A stretch of 26,655 bases of DNA from Pseudomonadota bacterium. Lineage in GTDB: Bacteria > Pseudomonadota > Gammaproteobacteria > Burkholderiales > Eutrophovitaceae. Below the pieces are notes generated by a model. It was given only the letters and a program-made list of their open reading frames with translations. It had not been told where the DNA came from and did no database searches. The position numbers and the translations under genes were made by a program. Positions 8,211 to 17,001 of the stretch are shown in pieces (position 1 is the stretch's first letter; the number at the start of each line of letters is the position of its first letter). Where the stretch lies: assembly GCA_002704665.1 (NCBI GenBank), contig PAHB01000074.1, forward strand, positions 1 to 26,655, read 5' to 3'.

Positions 8211-8546
8211 CTACGCAGATTTAATTCTATCCATGGGACTAATAATTTCAATTATGCTAAGGCCTAAATGATCTCCAACATTTACCACCTCTCCTTTCGC
8301 TATGACCGTGTTGTTAACTTTGAGATCTAGCATTTCACCAGCCGCAGTATCGAGCTCGAGCACGCTTCCTTGAGCTAGCCGAAGAAGATCTCTTAACTTT
8401 ATCTTCGTCCTTCCTAACTCTGCAGTGACTGTTACTGGGATAGACTGAATTAATTCCTGATCGATTCCCTCACCCTCGGGGGCTTTGGCATCATTTGTAA
8501 CCTCATCATCGTTTTCGTTTTCCGCTTTCTCCGCCTCTTCGTTCAT
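8211..8546 (-). CDS. fliN: Flagellar motor switch protein FliN
   Basis: 111 residues, with one SpoA/FliN C-ring domain at about residues 33-105 (VTVTAELGRTKIKLRDLLRLAQGS, GEVVNVGDHLGLSIIEI, given in parts). FliN forms the base of the C ring with FliM and binds FliH to dock the export ATPase. The acidic N-terminal 30 residues are variable in the family. The ATG overlaps the fliM stop (ATGA), implying translational coupling. Confidence 0.95.
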   Translation of the reverse strand: MNEEAEKAENENDDEVTNDAKAPEGEGIDQELIQSIPVTVTAELGRTKIKLRDLLRLAQGSVLELDTAAGEMLDLKVNNTVIAKGEVVNVGDHLGLSIIEIISPMDRIKSA

Positions 8547-9535
8547 GCGACGCTCTCTTGATTTGTTCGTTCTAGAACTTTTATTGCAGTATTCCCGCCT
8601 CGACTTCCTATTTCCACTTTAAACAAGGTTAATCCATTCACTTTGAGCTCCGAGCTCTCAAGATCTTTCAAGGGAATCATATCTCCAACTTGCAAACGTT
8701 CTAGGTCCCCCAAGAAGACTGGGACTTTCCCCGCCTCCACTACCACTTCGAATGGCACTTCTCCGACCGCCTCTTCCAATTTCCTGGACCAGATTTTTTC
8801 CAGGCGGTTTTTTTGTGTCGGTCTCTCCGTACGCTCAACGATAGAACCTCGCGCGAGCTTTACACTCTCTAAAGGGTATACGATCTCTATCTTTCCTAAA
8901 GCATTGTCTTCACCACCAAACAAAAAGCGATTAACAAGGATCAAATCTTCTGGTCCAAACAATTCAAGCAGTTCTGAGTCAGTTTCTGACCGCTGCAATT
9001 CACATTGCACTTCTAAAGCCGGCGCCCATGCCTCGATCAATGCGGAGTATAAAGCTATCCTCATTTTTTTTGCCACCAAATCTTCTGTTGCGCTGAAATG
9101 CCTCGTCGCTGATTCTACGGGCGTCGATTTCTGCCCCCCGCCAAACCATGCATCTACGCAACTGAAAATCACCCCTGAATCAAATAACACCAAGCATTCC
9201 TCTTTTAACGGTGATATTCGAGTAACATTGAAAATAGCCGGATTTTTCGCTGTCTCTAATAATTTTTTATACTGGCAAATCTCAACAGGCTGGGCTTTCA
9301 GATCAATGAGATAATTAAGCTCGTTACGTATATTCAGTTTCAAGAAACGTTGCAGTCTCTCGTTAACTTGATCGAGGAAGGCAGTATCGAAAGTTCGGCG
9401 ATTTTGGTCTGATGCCAATTCAAATGGGGTCGTTTCCAAACCAACGTTGTACCCTTCACCGAGCTCCCCGGAGGCGACGACTTCTCCAATAGCTTCCATC
9501 TCTTCGTCACTGAGTAGTCTTTCTCCATCAGCCAT
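8543..9535 (-). CDS. fliM: Flagellar motor switch protein FliM
   Basis: 330 residues, normal length. FliM forms the C-ring wall and receives CheY-P. The N-terminal CheY-binding peptide is clear (LLSDEEMEAI, residues 7-16), followed by the CheC-like middle domain (RISPLKEECLVLFDSGVIF, DAWFGGG) and a C-terminal SpoA domain (FLGDLERLQVGDMIPL). FFGGEGR-type motifs common in the family are replaced by DAWFGGGQK. A functional CheY-binding peptide implies chemotaxis genes elsewhere in the genome. It lies 6 bases after fliL. Confidence 0.95.
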   Translation of the reverse strand: MADGERLLSDEEMEAIGEVVASGELGEGYNVGLETTPFELASDQNRRTFDTAFLDQVNERLQRFLKLNIRNELNYLIDLKAQPVEICQYKKLLETAKNPAIFNVTRISPLKEECLVLFDSGVIFSCVDAWFGGGQKSTPVESATRHFSATEDLVAKKMRIALYSALIEAWAPALEVQCELQRSETDSELLELFGPEDLILVNRFLFGGEDNALGKIEIVYPLESVKLARGSIVERTERPTQKNRLEKIWSRKLEEAVGEVPFEVVVEAGKVPVFLGDLERLQVGDMIPLKDLESSELKVNGLTLFKVEIGSRGGNTAIKVLERTNQESVA

Positions 9536-9541
9536 GTATGA

Positions 9542-10054
9542 TCACTCGACTATGAAGCTGGTGATTAAAACATCCTTTACAATCTCTGGAAACCTTTCCA
9601 CTTCGGCTTTAACTATCGATTCATTAGCGAGCTTAATCAGATCCTCTGCCAGTTGACCTCTAAATCCCTCAGCATTTATATCATCCTCTGAGATACTAAG
9701 CATACGTTCATTAAAAGCCGCCCTAAGAGCTCTTTCATGTTTTGCCACTCGCCTTTGAGCCATAAAATCATGCTTGGTTAACAGCGAAAACTTTAGCTGT
9801 AAAAATTTTCGAGAATCTACGAGTTTGACGATCAGCGGCTCAGACAATTCATGATAGAACGGTTGGCCATAGTCATTAGGTATACAGGTGTCGAACAGCA
9901 AATGCTCCTTCGAATCGGAAGCCTTATCGTACTTTTTCGTAGGATCGAAATCTGGACACATTACTAACGCGTTGGGGTCGACCTCTTCACATGCTGCGAG
10001 GGCAATTATCGCGCAAACAAGGGCCACTGAGTGCAGCTTTTTAAATTCCACCAT
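9542..10054 (-). CDS. fliL: FliL-family protein with a lipoprotein signal
   Basis: 170 residues. The C-terminal half is FliL-like: RKFLQLKFSLLTKHD, a helical stretch LRAAFNERMLSISEDDINAE split across the domain, and the closing VLITSFIVE that resembles the usual VLFTSFVVQ. FliL forms rings around the stator and stabilises it. The N-terminus differs from ordinary FliL: instead of a cytoplasmic tail plus an uncleaved helix, there is KK, a 12-residue hydrophobic core and a lipobox LAAC at residues 19-22, followed by glutamate. That predicts lipidation, and E at position +2 favours the outer membrane. AGGAG precedes the ATG at 7-8 bases, and no upstream start is available. Position between fliK and fliM supports the assignment. 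Confidence 0.82.
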   Translation of the reverse strand: MVEFKKLHSVALVCAIIALAACEEVDPNALVMCPDFDPTKKYDKASDSKEHLLFDTCIPNDYGQPFYHELSEPLIVKLVDSRKFLQLKFSLLTKHDFMAQRRVAKHERALRAAFNERMLSISEDDINAEGFRGQLAEDLIKLANESIVKAEVERFPEIVKDVLITSFIVE

Positions 10055-10084
10055 TTCAAAACTCCTTTAGACTTCTCCAACACA

Positions 10085-11344
10085 CTACACAAAAACGTCG
10101 AGTCCATCATCCAATTTGGGCCTATTTGCCATGGAAGCAAGAATTTCCGAAGCGTTGATGTCAATCTCGCGCAAATTGCTAGGGTCTTGAGTAAATCGGT
10201 TGGAGGGCTTGGTTACAATCTTTATATCAATCGCCAGGTAATTCTCGCTAGAGAGGACACTTGATAACTCGTCCTGCAGCTTTTGCAGTGAAGCATTTAA
10301 TAATTTTCTAATCTGCGGATCAGTGGAATAGATCTCCCCGCGCATTTCACCATATTCGGAATATAGGACGACATTCACGGAGTCGAAACCTAAAGAACGC
10401 AGATTCAATTTCACTGACCAAAATCCTTCCTTCAGGGCAATCGACACCTTTTCTTGCACCAAGTCGGCGAGTCGATTTCTCCAGTTATCACGCTCATCCT
10501 CTCCTTCGTCATCAGAGAGCCCGTTCTCGCGGGACATTACCTCGTCTTTCAATTCCTGCGAGGACCCGTCACCAGATCTCTGGCCTCCGTTGTGTCCAGC
10601 GAAATCGGAATCACCACTCGTTCGTTCAGTAGCTTGCACAAAATCGTTTAATTTGATGGTTCTTAGCTCGGTGGAATTTGGATGACTGGAGCCAAGCAAC
10701 TCCTTTGGTGCGCCCAAGCGAGAGTCCCTCGAATCGCCGTTCTCACCAACAAATTCCAAGCCATCTGATCTAGACAAAAGCCTTCCACCCCTCTCTCTCG
10801 ACCAATTAATCTCTGTTGATTTATCTGGCAGCGGGGCCGGTATTTCGGGGTTAACGGGATTTCTCAAGGAGCTCGCCGTTTGCTCGACAAAAGTTTGGGT
10901 GTTTTTCGCCCCAACACGCGTTGCTAGGTTACCAACCATAGTCTCTCGCATGTACTCAGCTAACGAAAGCTGCGTCTGCTCATTTGTTTCATAAAACTGA
11001 CTAATTGTTTCGCTCGGATTGCTGTCTAGACTCCTATTTAGGGAAATAAGGTTCCCATCAAGGTCCCGAGACGTGACGTTAGAGCTGGTGAAAATTACGC
11101 GGCCAATCTCCAGACTCCTGCTATGTAACGCCAAGGAGCTATCTTGTGTTTTTTCTTCAGGGGATGTACTTGACTTTAAGCGTCCCTCAAGCTTTTTTTG
11201 CGAAGCTGGGGCCCCACCATCCTCCAAATACCTCGCGAAATTCGACGCACTTGACTTAGTGCTTTCGGTAACTCGCAACGACCGATCTTTGCCTGCCTTG
11301 TCAACAGAATTTTCAACGCCAAGCGTTTGTTTGAAGTCCACCAT
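10085..11344 (-). CDS. fliK: Flagellar hook-length control protein FliK
   Basis: 419 residues. FliK is a secreted molecular ruler that ends hook growth by acting on FlhB. The first 290 residues are low-complexity, rich in S, E, R and N, as expected for the ruler part. The C-terminal Flg_hook domain covers about residues 300-385 (ALKEGFWSVKLNLRSLGF, SVNVVLYSEYGEMRGEIYS, RKLLNASLQKLQDELSS). It has its own sigma-54 promoter in the 82-base gap after fliJ and heads the fliK-L-M-N-O unit. Weak GGG precedes the ATG. Confidence 0.92.
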   Translation of the reverse strand: MVDFKQTLGVENSVDKAGKDRSLRVTESTKSSASNFARYLEDGGAPASQKKLEGRLKSSTSPEEKTQDSSLALHSRSLEIGRVIFTSSNVTSRDLDGNLISLNRSLDSNPSETISQFYETNEQTQLSLAEYMRETMVGNLATRVGAKNTQTFVEQTASSLRNPVNPEIPAPLPDKSTEINWSRERGGRLLSRSDGLEFVGENGDSRDSRLGAPKELLGSSHPNSTELRTIKLNDFVQATERTSGDSDFAGHNGGQRSGDGSSQELKDEVMSRENGLSDDEGEDERDNWRNRLADLVQEKVSIALKEGFWSVKLNLRSLGFDSVNVVLYSEYGEMRGEIYSTDPQIRKLLNASLQKLQDELSSVLSSENYLAIDIKIVTKPSNRFTQDPSNLREIDINASEILASMANRPKLDDGLDVFV

Positions 11345-11386
11345 AAGTCAACCCGTAAAATGAGCGTGTAATTTCTGCTTTCCTTG

Positions 11387-11402
11387 AGCAAATTACGTGC
11401 CA
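11387..11402 (-). promoter_or_regulatory. Sigma-54 promoter of the fliK-L-M-N-O unit
   Basis: The minus strand reads TGGCACGTAATTTGCT, a full match to the TGGCACG-N4-TTGCW consensus with correct 10-base GG-to-GC spacing. It lies in the fliJ-fliK gap, with the GC about 44 bases from the fliK ATG. It lets the hook-control and C-ring genes be transcribed separately from fliE-J. Confidence 0.9.
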
Positions 11403-11426
11403 CAGGAATTGGCTCGGCAAGATCCT

Positions 11427-11870
11427 TTAGCGATTCGCGTTAAATCTGGATAAGTTATAGAGGTCTCGCTCCTTGTTCTCTTTCGTTTCAAGCTCTTTTT
11501 GCAGATGGCTAATCGCGCGATCACGAAGCGCCTCGTACTTCCTACATACCCTGAGTTGCCTATCATATTTAGCTTTGAAGCTTGCCTTGGTCTTCGTCGC
11601 ATCGGACAGCTTTTTTTCAACGACAGAAATAGTTTGATCAAGGTGAACAATAAAATTGCGAAATAAAAGTAACCGATCGCTTGGCCCAATTACTCCATCT
11701 CCATCACTTAATTGCTTCAAATATTCCACCCTAATGCGGAAAAGTTTTTCCCTTTGCTCGGCAATCTGGCTCCATTCTTGTTGTGCTCGCGATAGCATCC
11801 TTTGAGCCTCAGATAAATCTTCTTCAGATCTCGCCAGCAGCAGTTTCCAAACCTTCAAGTTGTTATTCAT
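11427..11870 (-). CDS. fliJ: Flagellar export chaperone/stalk protein FliJ
   Basis: 147 residues, nearly all predicted coiled coil (EEDLSEAQRMLSRAQQEW, KLFRIRVEYLKQL, and a K/R-rich C-terminal helix), as in FliJ, which inserts into the FliI hexamer and touches FlhA. Sequence conservation in FliJ is always low; the call rests on size, coiled-coil character and position 7 bases after fliI and just before fliK. Confidence 0.9.
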   Translation of the reverse strand: MNNNLKVWKLLLARSEEDLSEAQRMLSRAQQEWSQIAEQREKLFRIRVEYLKQLSDGDGVIGPSDRLLLFRNFIVHLDQTISVVEKKLSDATKTKASFKAKYDRQLRVCRKYEALRDRAISHLQKELETKENKERDLYNLSRFNANR

Positions 11871-11877
11871 ATCAGCA

Positions 11878-13209
11878 TTAATCCAGGCAGTCTTTCAATG
11901 CGACTGCTGTATTGGAGAAACTGAACTCTTCATCCATGCTTTGCTGGAGAAAAGAACAGAGCTGAGGTCTCATTTTAATTGCTAAATCCAGTTCTGCATT
12001 TGAACCATCTTCATAAGCCCCAACACTGATCAGATCCTCACTTTGATTGTATATCGTCCAGAGCCTACGAAACCGATTGGCTCTTTCGACTTCGTCTTTG
12101 GAACAAATGAGCGGCATCAATCGAGAAATCGAACCCGTTAGATCTATTGCAGGATAATGAGCAGCGTCAGCTAATGCCCTTGCTAGAATTACCTGCCCAT
12201 CTAGAGACGCCCGTGCTAAATCTACGATAGGATCGTTCAGGTCATCTCCTTCTGCCAAAAGGGTATAGATAGCTGTCACGGTGCCTTGGCCGATCTTCCC
12301 TGTTCCAGCCCTCTCAATGAGTTTCGGTATCAAACTGAATACTGAGGGTGGGTAACCTTTCGTCGTCGGCGGTTCCCCTATCGCTAAGCCAATCTCCCTC
12401 TGCGCGTGCGCGAGTCGTGACAAGCTGTCGACTAATAACAACACATCCTTGCCCATCTCTCTAAAATATTCGGAATACGAGTGAGCGAGCTGTGTAGCTC
12501 TCAGTCTCAACAGAGGAGACTCATCGGCAGGCGCAGCAACGACAACCGATTTTTTAAGGCCTTCATTCCCTAAGATCGTTTCGATAAATTCTTTAACCTC
12601 TCGACCTCGCTCTCCGATCAATCCGATAACGACAACATCAGCTTTTGTAAACTTCGTCAACATTCCCAACAGCACACTTTTCCCAACGCCAGATCCCGCC
12701 ACCAAGCCGATCCTCTGACCACAGCCAATAGTTAGTAAAGAGTTTATTGATTTCACCCCAACATCGAGCTTTCGTTGGATTGGCATTCTATCCATTGGGT
12801 TTATAGCCCTACTCGTTAATGAGCGTTCCGTTCCTAAAATCTCTGGCTCTAATCCATCTATTGGCTCTCCCACCGCATTGACCACACGACCCATCAGATT
12901 CTCACCAATAACGGCGCTATCGGAGTCGGAGGAGATGAAAACCTTCGCTCCAGCCCGGAGCCCAGTGGAAGGAGCGAGCGGCATAAGAAACAATTTGTTC
13001 GCATCAAAGCCCACAACTTCACATTTTATGAACTTTCCCGCGTCCGTTTGCACGCAGCAAATTGAACCAACGGGCGCGGATAACCCGGTTGCCTCAAAAG
13101 TTAGACCTACTATTTTGGACAAAATACCCATCTTGCGCGGCTTTGGACTACGAATCTTTTCTAAGATATAAGCGGAGTGTTCTTCGTTACTGAATGGCCT
13201 AAGTTTCAT
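11878..13209 (-). CDS. fliI: Flagellum-specific export ATPase FliI
   Basis: 443 residues with the chosen start. FliI is the F1-beta-like hexameric ATPase of the type III export apparatus. Walker A AGSGVGKS is at residues 171-178, followed by GLIGERGREVKEF, the Walker B LLLVDSLSRLAHAQREIGLA (given in part) and GEPPTTKGYPPSVF. A longer reading with 20 extra residues from 13269 is possible, but the ATG at 13209 (KLRPFSNEEH) overlaps the fliH stop in ATGAAACTTAG, a typical coupling arrangement, and avoids a 71-base overlap. The first 25 residues are variable in the family. Confidence 0.95.
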   Translation of the reverse strand: MKLRPFSNEEHSAYILEKIRSPKPRKMGILSKIVGLTFEATGLSAPVGSICCVQTDAGKFIKCEVVGFDANKLFLMPLAPSTGLRAGAKVFISSDSDSAVIGENLMGRVVNAVGEPIDGLEPEILGTERSLTSRAINPMDRMPIQRKLDVGVKSINSLLTIGCGQRIGLVAGSGVGKSVLLGMLTKFTKADVVVIGLIGERGREVKEFIETILGNEGLKKSVVVAAPADESPLLRLRATQLAHSYSEYFREMGKDVLLLVDSLSRLAHAQREIGLAIGEPPTTKGYPPSVFSLIPKLIERAGTGKIGQGTVTAIYTLLAEGDDLNDPIVDLARASLDGQVILARALADAAHYPAIDLTGSISRLMPLICSKDEVERANRFRRLWTIYNQSEDLISVGAYEDGSNAELDLAIKMRPQLCSFLQQSMDEEFSFSNTAVALKDCLD

Positions 13210-14074
13210 TTTCACCGATCTCTCCCTCATGAGAGGGTTCGGCTTCCGAATAATTCGAAGGATCCTCATGCGGTCTGGCTTCTACCTCATCGTCCATTTC
13301 AGAGACCAGCGGAAAAGCATTGTCAGTATCATGCTCGCCCAAACCAAAATTTACTTCGCTACTGTTCACGTCATCGAATCGAAGTTCGGCAAGCTGTTTT
13401 TTAATATCGTCGACTCTTTCAGACACTAAGTTAGAGATTATCTCTTCGTTTGATCGGAGCACTACGTCACCGTCCCTCAATCGATCATCCACTTTGACAA
13501 TTCGATCAGAAAAAATATTTTTCAAGCCATTTTTCGCGATTCGATCCCCCCAAGCCTCCGAGACCGAGAACTCCAAATTTTCTAGGACTTTCACCTCCAT
13601 ATTTTCTAGAGTTCGCTCTAGAACCTTTTCGTATTGGAAGCTTTCCCCAGAGAAAGCGTGCATCGCTATTTCTTCGGCTAGCCCAAGGCTTAACTGCCGT
13701 ACAGCCTCAAGTAATGGCTCTTTTTCAAGAACGTGCTCCATAAGTCCTGCAAGAAACTTATCAAAGTCCTTTCTAAGCTCCGCTTCAAGCTGAATATGCT
13801 TCTCAGAAAATTCATCCCGAATCTTTTTCTCAGCCGAGTCATATGCCACCAATTTCGCTTCCTCTAGAGCCTTTGCGTATTCTTCGTTAGAATAAAGGCT
13901 ATCGTCCTCCTGCGGATGTAAAACTGATTCTTCAGTCGAAACTCTTTCATCGGGTCGAGACTCGAAGGATCCGTCCGGGGGCATGTTCGCACTAAAAGGT
14001 ACAAAATCATCCTCTACTTTTTGAAGGATTTTCGTATTTCTAAATCTTCGATCTAAGGACCATTCAGTCGACAT
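13199..14074 (-). CDS. fliH: Flagellar export ATPase regulator FliH
   Basis: 291 residues with the chosen start at 14074 (STEWSLDRRF); AAAGGG lies about 11 bases upstream, and the longer reading from 14140 would run into fliG. FliH dimerises as a long helix, holds FliI and anchors it to FliN. The protein is acidic with a long helical middle (EYAKALEEAKLVAYDSAEKK, KHIQLEAELRKDFDKFLAGL), followed by the FliH/YscL C-terminal domain containing VDDRLRDGDVVLRSNEEII. The final 40 residues are a very acidic tail. It overlaps fliI by 11 bases. Confidence 0.92.
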   Translation of the reverse strand: MSTEWSLDRRFRNTKILQKVEDDFVPFSANMPPDGSFESRPDERVSTEESVLHPQEDDSLYSNEEYAKALEEAKLVAYDSAEKKIRDEFSEKHIQLEAELRKDFDKFLAGLMEHVLEKEPLLEAVRQLSLGLAEEIAMHAFSGESFQYEKVLERTLENMEVKVLENLEFSVSEAWGDRIAKNGLKNIFSDRIVKVDDRLRDGDVVLRSNEEIISNLVSERVDDIKKQLAELRFDDVNSSEVNFGLGEHDTDNAFPLVSEMDDEVEARPHEDPSNYSEAEPSHEGEIGENET

Positions 14075-14090
14075 TTCAGCTTTATTCCCT

Positions 14091-15158
14091 TTAAATATAA
14101 TCAGAGCTATCGCCCGCTGCCATGATAATCTCTCCTGCATCCTGCAGCTTTCTCGCCTGAGAGATAATGTTCTTTCGAGCCTCCATAACTTCAGATACCG
14201 GCTTTGGGGTTGATACTTCCATATCGTCCCTAATCAATTCGGCAACTCTTTCGGAAACATTATCGAGAAAATGATTCATGACAGCGTCAGAACAACCCCT
14301 AAAGGCTACTTTTAACTCTTCTTGATCTATTGCTTGGCCTAAGGTCTGCATGTCACGACTAGACGTTTTCAGAAAGTCTTCAAATTCGAACATGTTCTGC
14401 TGAATCTCGTCTGTAAGTTCTTCACTCTGCGCGCTAATCCCAGCAAAAACTTCATTGCTCAAGTCAAGACTAGCTCTATTAAGGATATTTGCTGCAGCCT
14501 TAACCCCTCCTACCATCGGAGCAGCTTGGGCAGTGATATTCGAGTCGAATTGCCGTTGAACTACGCTCTCTAGCTCTGAAATGGCTCCAGGTTGAACTGT
14601 GTCTAAACTTGCCACCCTAGTCATTACATCGGCTCTCATATCTTTAGACAAAAATTCGAGTACCTCCACGGCGGTTTCCTCATCCAAAACAGAGAGGATA
14701 ATTGCTATAACCTGAGGATGTTCATCGCCAATCAGTTCGAAGATATTCTGAGGCGTCATCCAAGCTAAGATTTCCAAGCCTTTACTAGACGCGGAGGGTA
14801 GAATCCGACTCAGCACGGAGGCTGATTTCTCAGGGCCAAGGGCTCTCTTAAGCACTCCCTCTACATAGTCCTTGGAGCCGAGACCTAAATTGGTCTGGCC
14901 CCTCAATTGGGCAATGACATCATCGAGAACTCCATCCACGGCGGACTGGGTAACATCTCCCACTTCGACCATTGCTGATCCCAATTTCTCAACTTCTTCT
15001 CTATTAAGAAGGCTTATTATCTCGGAAGCCTGTTGCTCTCCAAGAACACGCATTAGCAGCGCAACCTTCTTGACGGAATCAAAACCAGCAAGCTCCTTTT
15101 CTAAAGCGGTTGGCTCTTTTGGTTTCGCTTCGATCTCTTCTTTATTCTTCTTCGCCAA
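14091..15158 (-). CDS. fliG: Flagellar motor switch protein FliG
   Basis: 355 residues, slightly longer than the E. coli protein because of about 20 charged N-terminal residues (KKNKEEIEAKPKEPTALE). FliG is the rotor protein contacting MotA. Landmarks are KVALLMRVLGEQQASEIISL, the middle EHPQVIAIILSVL, the ARMM-type segment, and the torque helix with SERVAELIRDDM keeping the conserved R and DD. The position of the usual lysine at the start of that helix carries arginine (VAFRGCSD), so charge is preserved. It follows fliF by 20 bases. Confidence 0.96.
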   Translation of the reverse strand: MAKKNKEEIEAKPKEPTALEKELAGFDSVKKVALLMRVLGEQQASEIISLLNREEVEKLGSAMVEVGDVTQSAVDGVLDDVIAQLRGQTNLGLGSKDYVEGVLKRALGPEKSASVLSRILPSASSKGLEILAWMTPQNIFELIGDEHPQVIAIILSVLDEETAVEVLEFLSKDMRADVMTRVASLDTVQPGAISELESVVQRQFDSNITAQAAPMVGGVKAAANILNRASLDLSNEVFAGISAQSEELTDEIQQNMFEFEDFLKTSSRDMQTLGQAIDQEELKVAFRGCSDAVMNHFLDNVSERVAELIRDDMEVSTPKPVSEVMEARKNIISQARKLQDAGEIIMAAGDSSDYI

Positions 15159-15178
15159 TTTTTTTCTCCGACCGACCT

Positions 15179-16981
15179 TTATGCGTTCAACATTCGTTTT
15201 ACTAGATTAGCAACTCGGCCCGGATCATCGGCTGAAATCATTTTCATTAACGCGATTTTCTCGTCGTAGGTGTTGGCGGTATCAAGCATATCTTCAGGTA
15301 TTGAGGATCTCTTCGGCATAAGTTTTGTTTTAATATCCTGCAACGCTCCCGCATCTCCTTGACGCAATAAAGCCACCTCCTGTGGAGAAAGTTCACCAGA
15401 TATTCCCGAGCCTACGGAGGATGCTCTTGAGCCAGCTCCGGTCATATAAAACTTGAGTGCCGGCCTCACGAGAGCAAAGAGAGCCAAAATTACCAATATC
15501 GATGCGATTGTCATTTGTAGGAGGTATCTGATCGTCGGGTCGTTGAACCATCCTTCCGCCGCATCCCAAAAAGTCTCTGGTTCTGGTTCTTCTAACTCAG
15601 GCTGAAAAAATACCATAGGAACCAACGTCACAACATCTCCTCTGATTTCATCAAACCCAATAGCACTCTTTATCAGGCTTTCTAAGTTCGAGAGTTGCTG
15701 GCCCGTTAGTTCAGTGGGCATAGAGCCATCTGCAAGGGGCGATCCATTGGTTCTTAGAAATTCATTGCGGTCAAATGCCACTGAAACAGTCAGTCGATCA
15801 ATGACACCAATTTGGCTTTTTACGTAGCGTATTTCACGGTCAAGTTCGTAGTTCTTGGTGGTTGAGGAACTCAATTGTTTACTGTTTTCGCCCTCAGACT
15901 CGTCCGTCAGCTCAGGAGCTTGCACGAAGGTTCCAGCGGGGGGACCACTGTCCCCGCTAACAGATTCCTGCTCATCAATGTTCACGATTTCCGAGCGCGT
16001 CAGGCCCCCGGTGCCTTCTTTATCAAAATCTTCATAGGTCGTCTCTACTTGTGTGAAATTTAGCGCAATATCGACTTCTGAGCGGACCTTATCAAAGCCG
16101 ACAAATCTGCTCATTATTTGCTCTATGCGATTCCGATAATCCGCCTCCATTGACTGCTTTTGCTCGATTTGTTTGGAGGCAGCTTGCAAGGAGGAATTCT
16201 CATCCAATTTCGCGGTGAGCAGCATTCCACTGTTACTTATTACTGCAACATTTTCCGGTGGCAAGAATGGAACACTTGAGGAGACTAGATGGACGATCGC
16301 CTGAATATTGGAGGGACTAATTATCCTTCCGCCGTAGGGCTCGACATAAACCGAAGCCTTTGCGGGCTCTTTATCACGAACAAAAACGCTTTGCTGGGGT
16401 CTTGCGATCTGCACCCTCGCACTTTTTATGGAATAAATTGCCTCAATCGTTTCTTTCAGCTCTCTTTCATCAAATTCCTTAAGTTGAGCTGCCTCCATAC
16501 TTCTCGAGCGCGTCATGGAGTCGTTCGCTAATAGCTCCTCAAACCCCCCCGAGCTGGCGCTCCTCGGGATATTTTGAGACGCAAGAAACAGCTTCGCATC
16601 GAAATACTCGTTTTCGGGCACCATCAATTGTCCCGTGTTTTGGTCCAAATATGCACCGAAGTTTCCCGCTGTAAGTAAAGCGTCATAGGCCACCTGCCTG
16701 TCTGACTCAGTAAGGTCAGGGAATATCGGCCGCGCCGCAGGCGCGGAAACATAGCTATATATGAATGCGAGTGTTGCCAACCCAAATAAGACAACGATTG
16801 CCGGCAAAGTTTTCTGAACACCCGGTTGCTCAAGTATCGTGCGAATGATAGGCACTGTCTCCCCGGAAACTGTCTGGGAAGGTAAACTCCTTCCGCTTTG
16901 CGGCTGAGAAATTCTAGTAGTATCCTGAGCCCGAGCGGGCGCCAGAGCTTGCGAATTTGTTTCAAGGGCACTTTCGGCCAT
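15179..16981 (-). CDS. fliF: Flagellar MS-ring protein FliF
   Basis: 600 residues. FliF builds the MS ring in the inner membrane. A first transmembrane helix lies at about residues 59-76 (LPAIVVLFGLATLAFIYS), followed by the YscJ/FliF ring-building domains (RPIFPDLTESDRQVAYDALL, ASVYVEPYGGRIISPSNIQA), a periplasmic Ser/Asp/Glu-rich loop, a second helix near 485-505 (ASILVILALFALVRPALKF), and the short cytoplasmic tail that binds FliG (DDPGRVANLVKRMLNA). AAGGAAAG precedes the ATG. Confidence 0.96.
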   Translation of the reverse strand: MAESALETNSQALAPARAQDTTRISQPQSGRSLPSQTVSGETVPIIRTILEQPGVQKTLPAIVVLFGLATLAFIYSYVSAPAARPIFPDLTESDRQVAYDALLTAGNFGAYLDQNTGQLMVPENEYFDAKLFLASQNIPRSASSGGFEELLANDSMTRSRSMEAAQLKEFDERELKETIEAIYSIKSARVQIARPQQSVFVRDKEPAKASVYVEPYGGRIISPSNIQAIVHLVSSSVPFLPPENVAVISNSGMLLTAKLDENSSLQAASKQIEQKQSMEADYRNRIEQIMSRFVGFDKVRSEVDIALNFTQVETTYEDFDKEGTGGLTRSEIVNIDEQESVSGDSGPPAGTFVQAPELTDESEGENSKQLSSSTTKNYELDREIRYVKSQIGVIDRLTVSVAFDRNEFLRTNGSPLADGSMPTELTGQQLSNLESLIKSAIGFDEIRGDVVTLVPMVFFQPELEEPEPETFWDAAEGWFNDPTIRYLLQMTIASILVILALFALVRPALKFYMTGAGSRASSVGSGISGELSPQEVALLRQGDAGALQDIKTKLMPKRSSIPEDMLDTANTYDEKIALMKMISADDPGRVANLVKRMLNA

Positions 16982-17001
16982 AGTCTTTCCTTAGAGCATT
17001 C

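Noticed and set aside
8643..9314. Open frame of 223 codons on the plus strand opposite fliM
   Set aside because: It mirrors the codon pattern of fliM, is Ser/Thr/Lys/Pro-rich without motifs, and has no ribosome site; fliM itself is certain.
13210..13269. Longer N-terminus for FliI
   Set aside because: It would overlap fliH by 71 bases and adds a basic stretch not seen in FliI; the overlapping ATG at 13209 explains coupling better.
13320..13793. Open frame of 157 codons on the plus strand opposite fliH
   Set aside because: Serine-rich shadow of the acidic fliH reading frame, no promoter or ribosome site.
14075..14140. Longer N-terminus for FliH
   Set aside because: It runs into the fliG coding end; ATG at 14074 has a ribosome site and a typical N-terminus.
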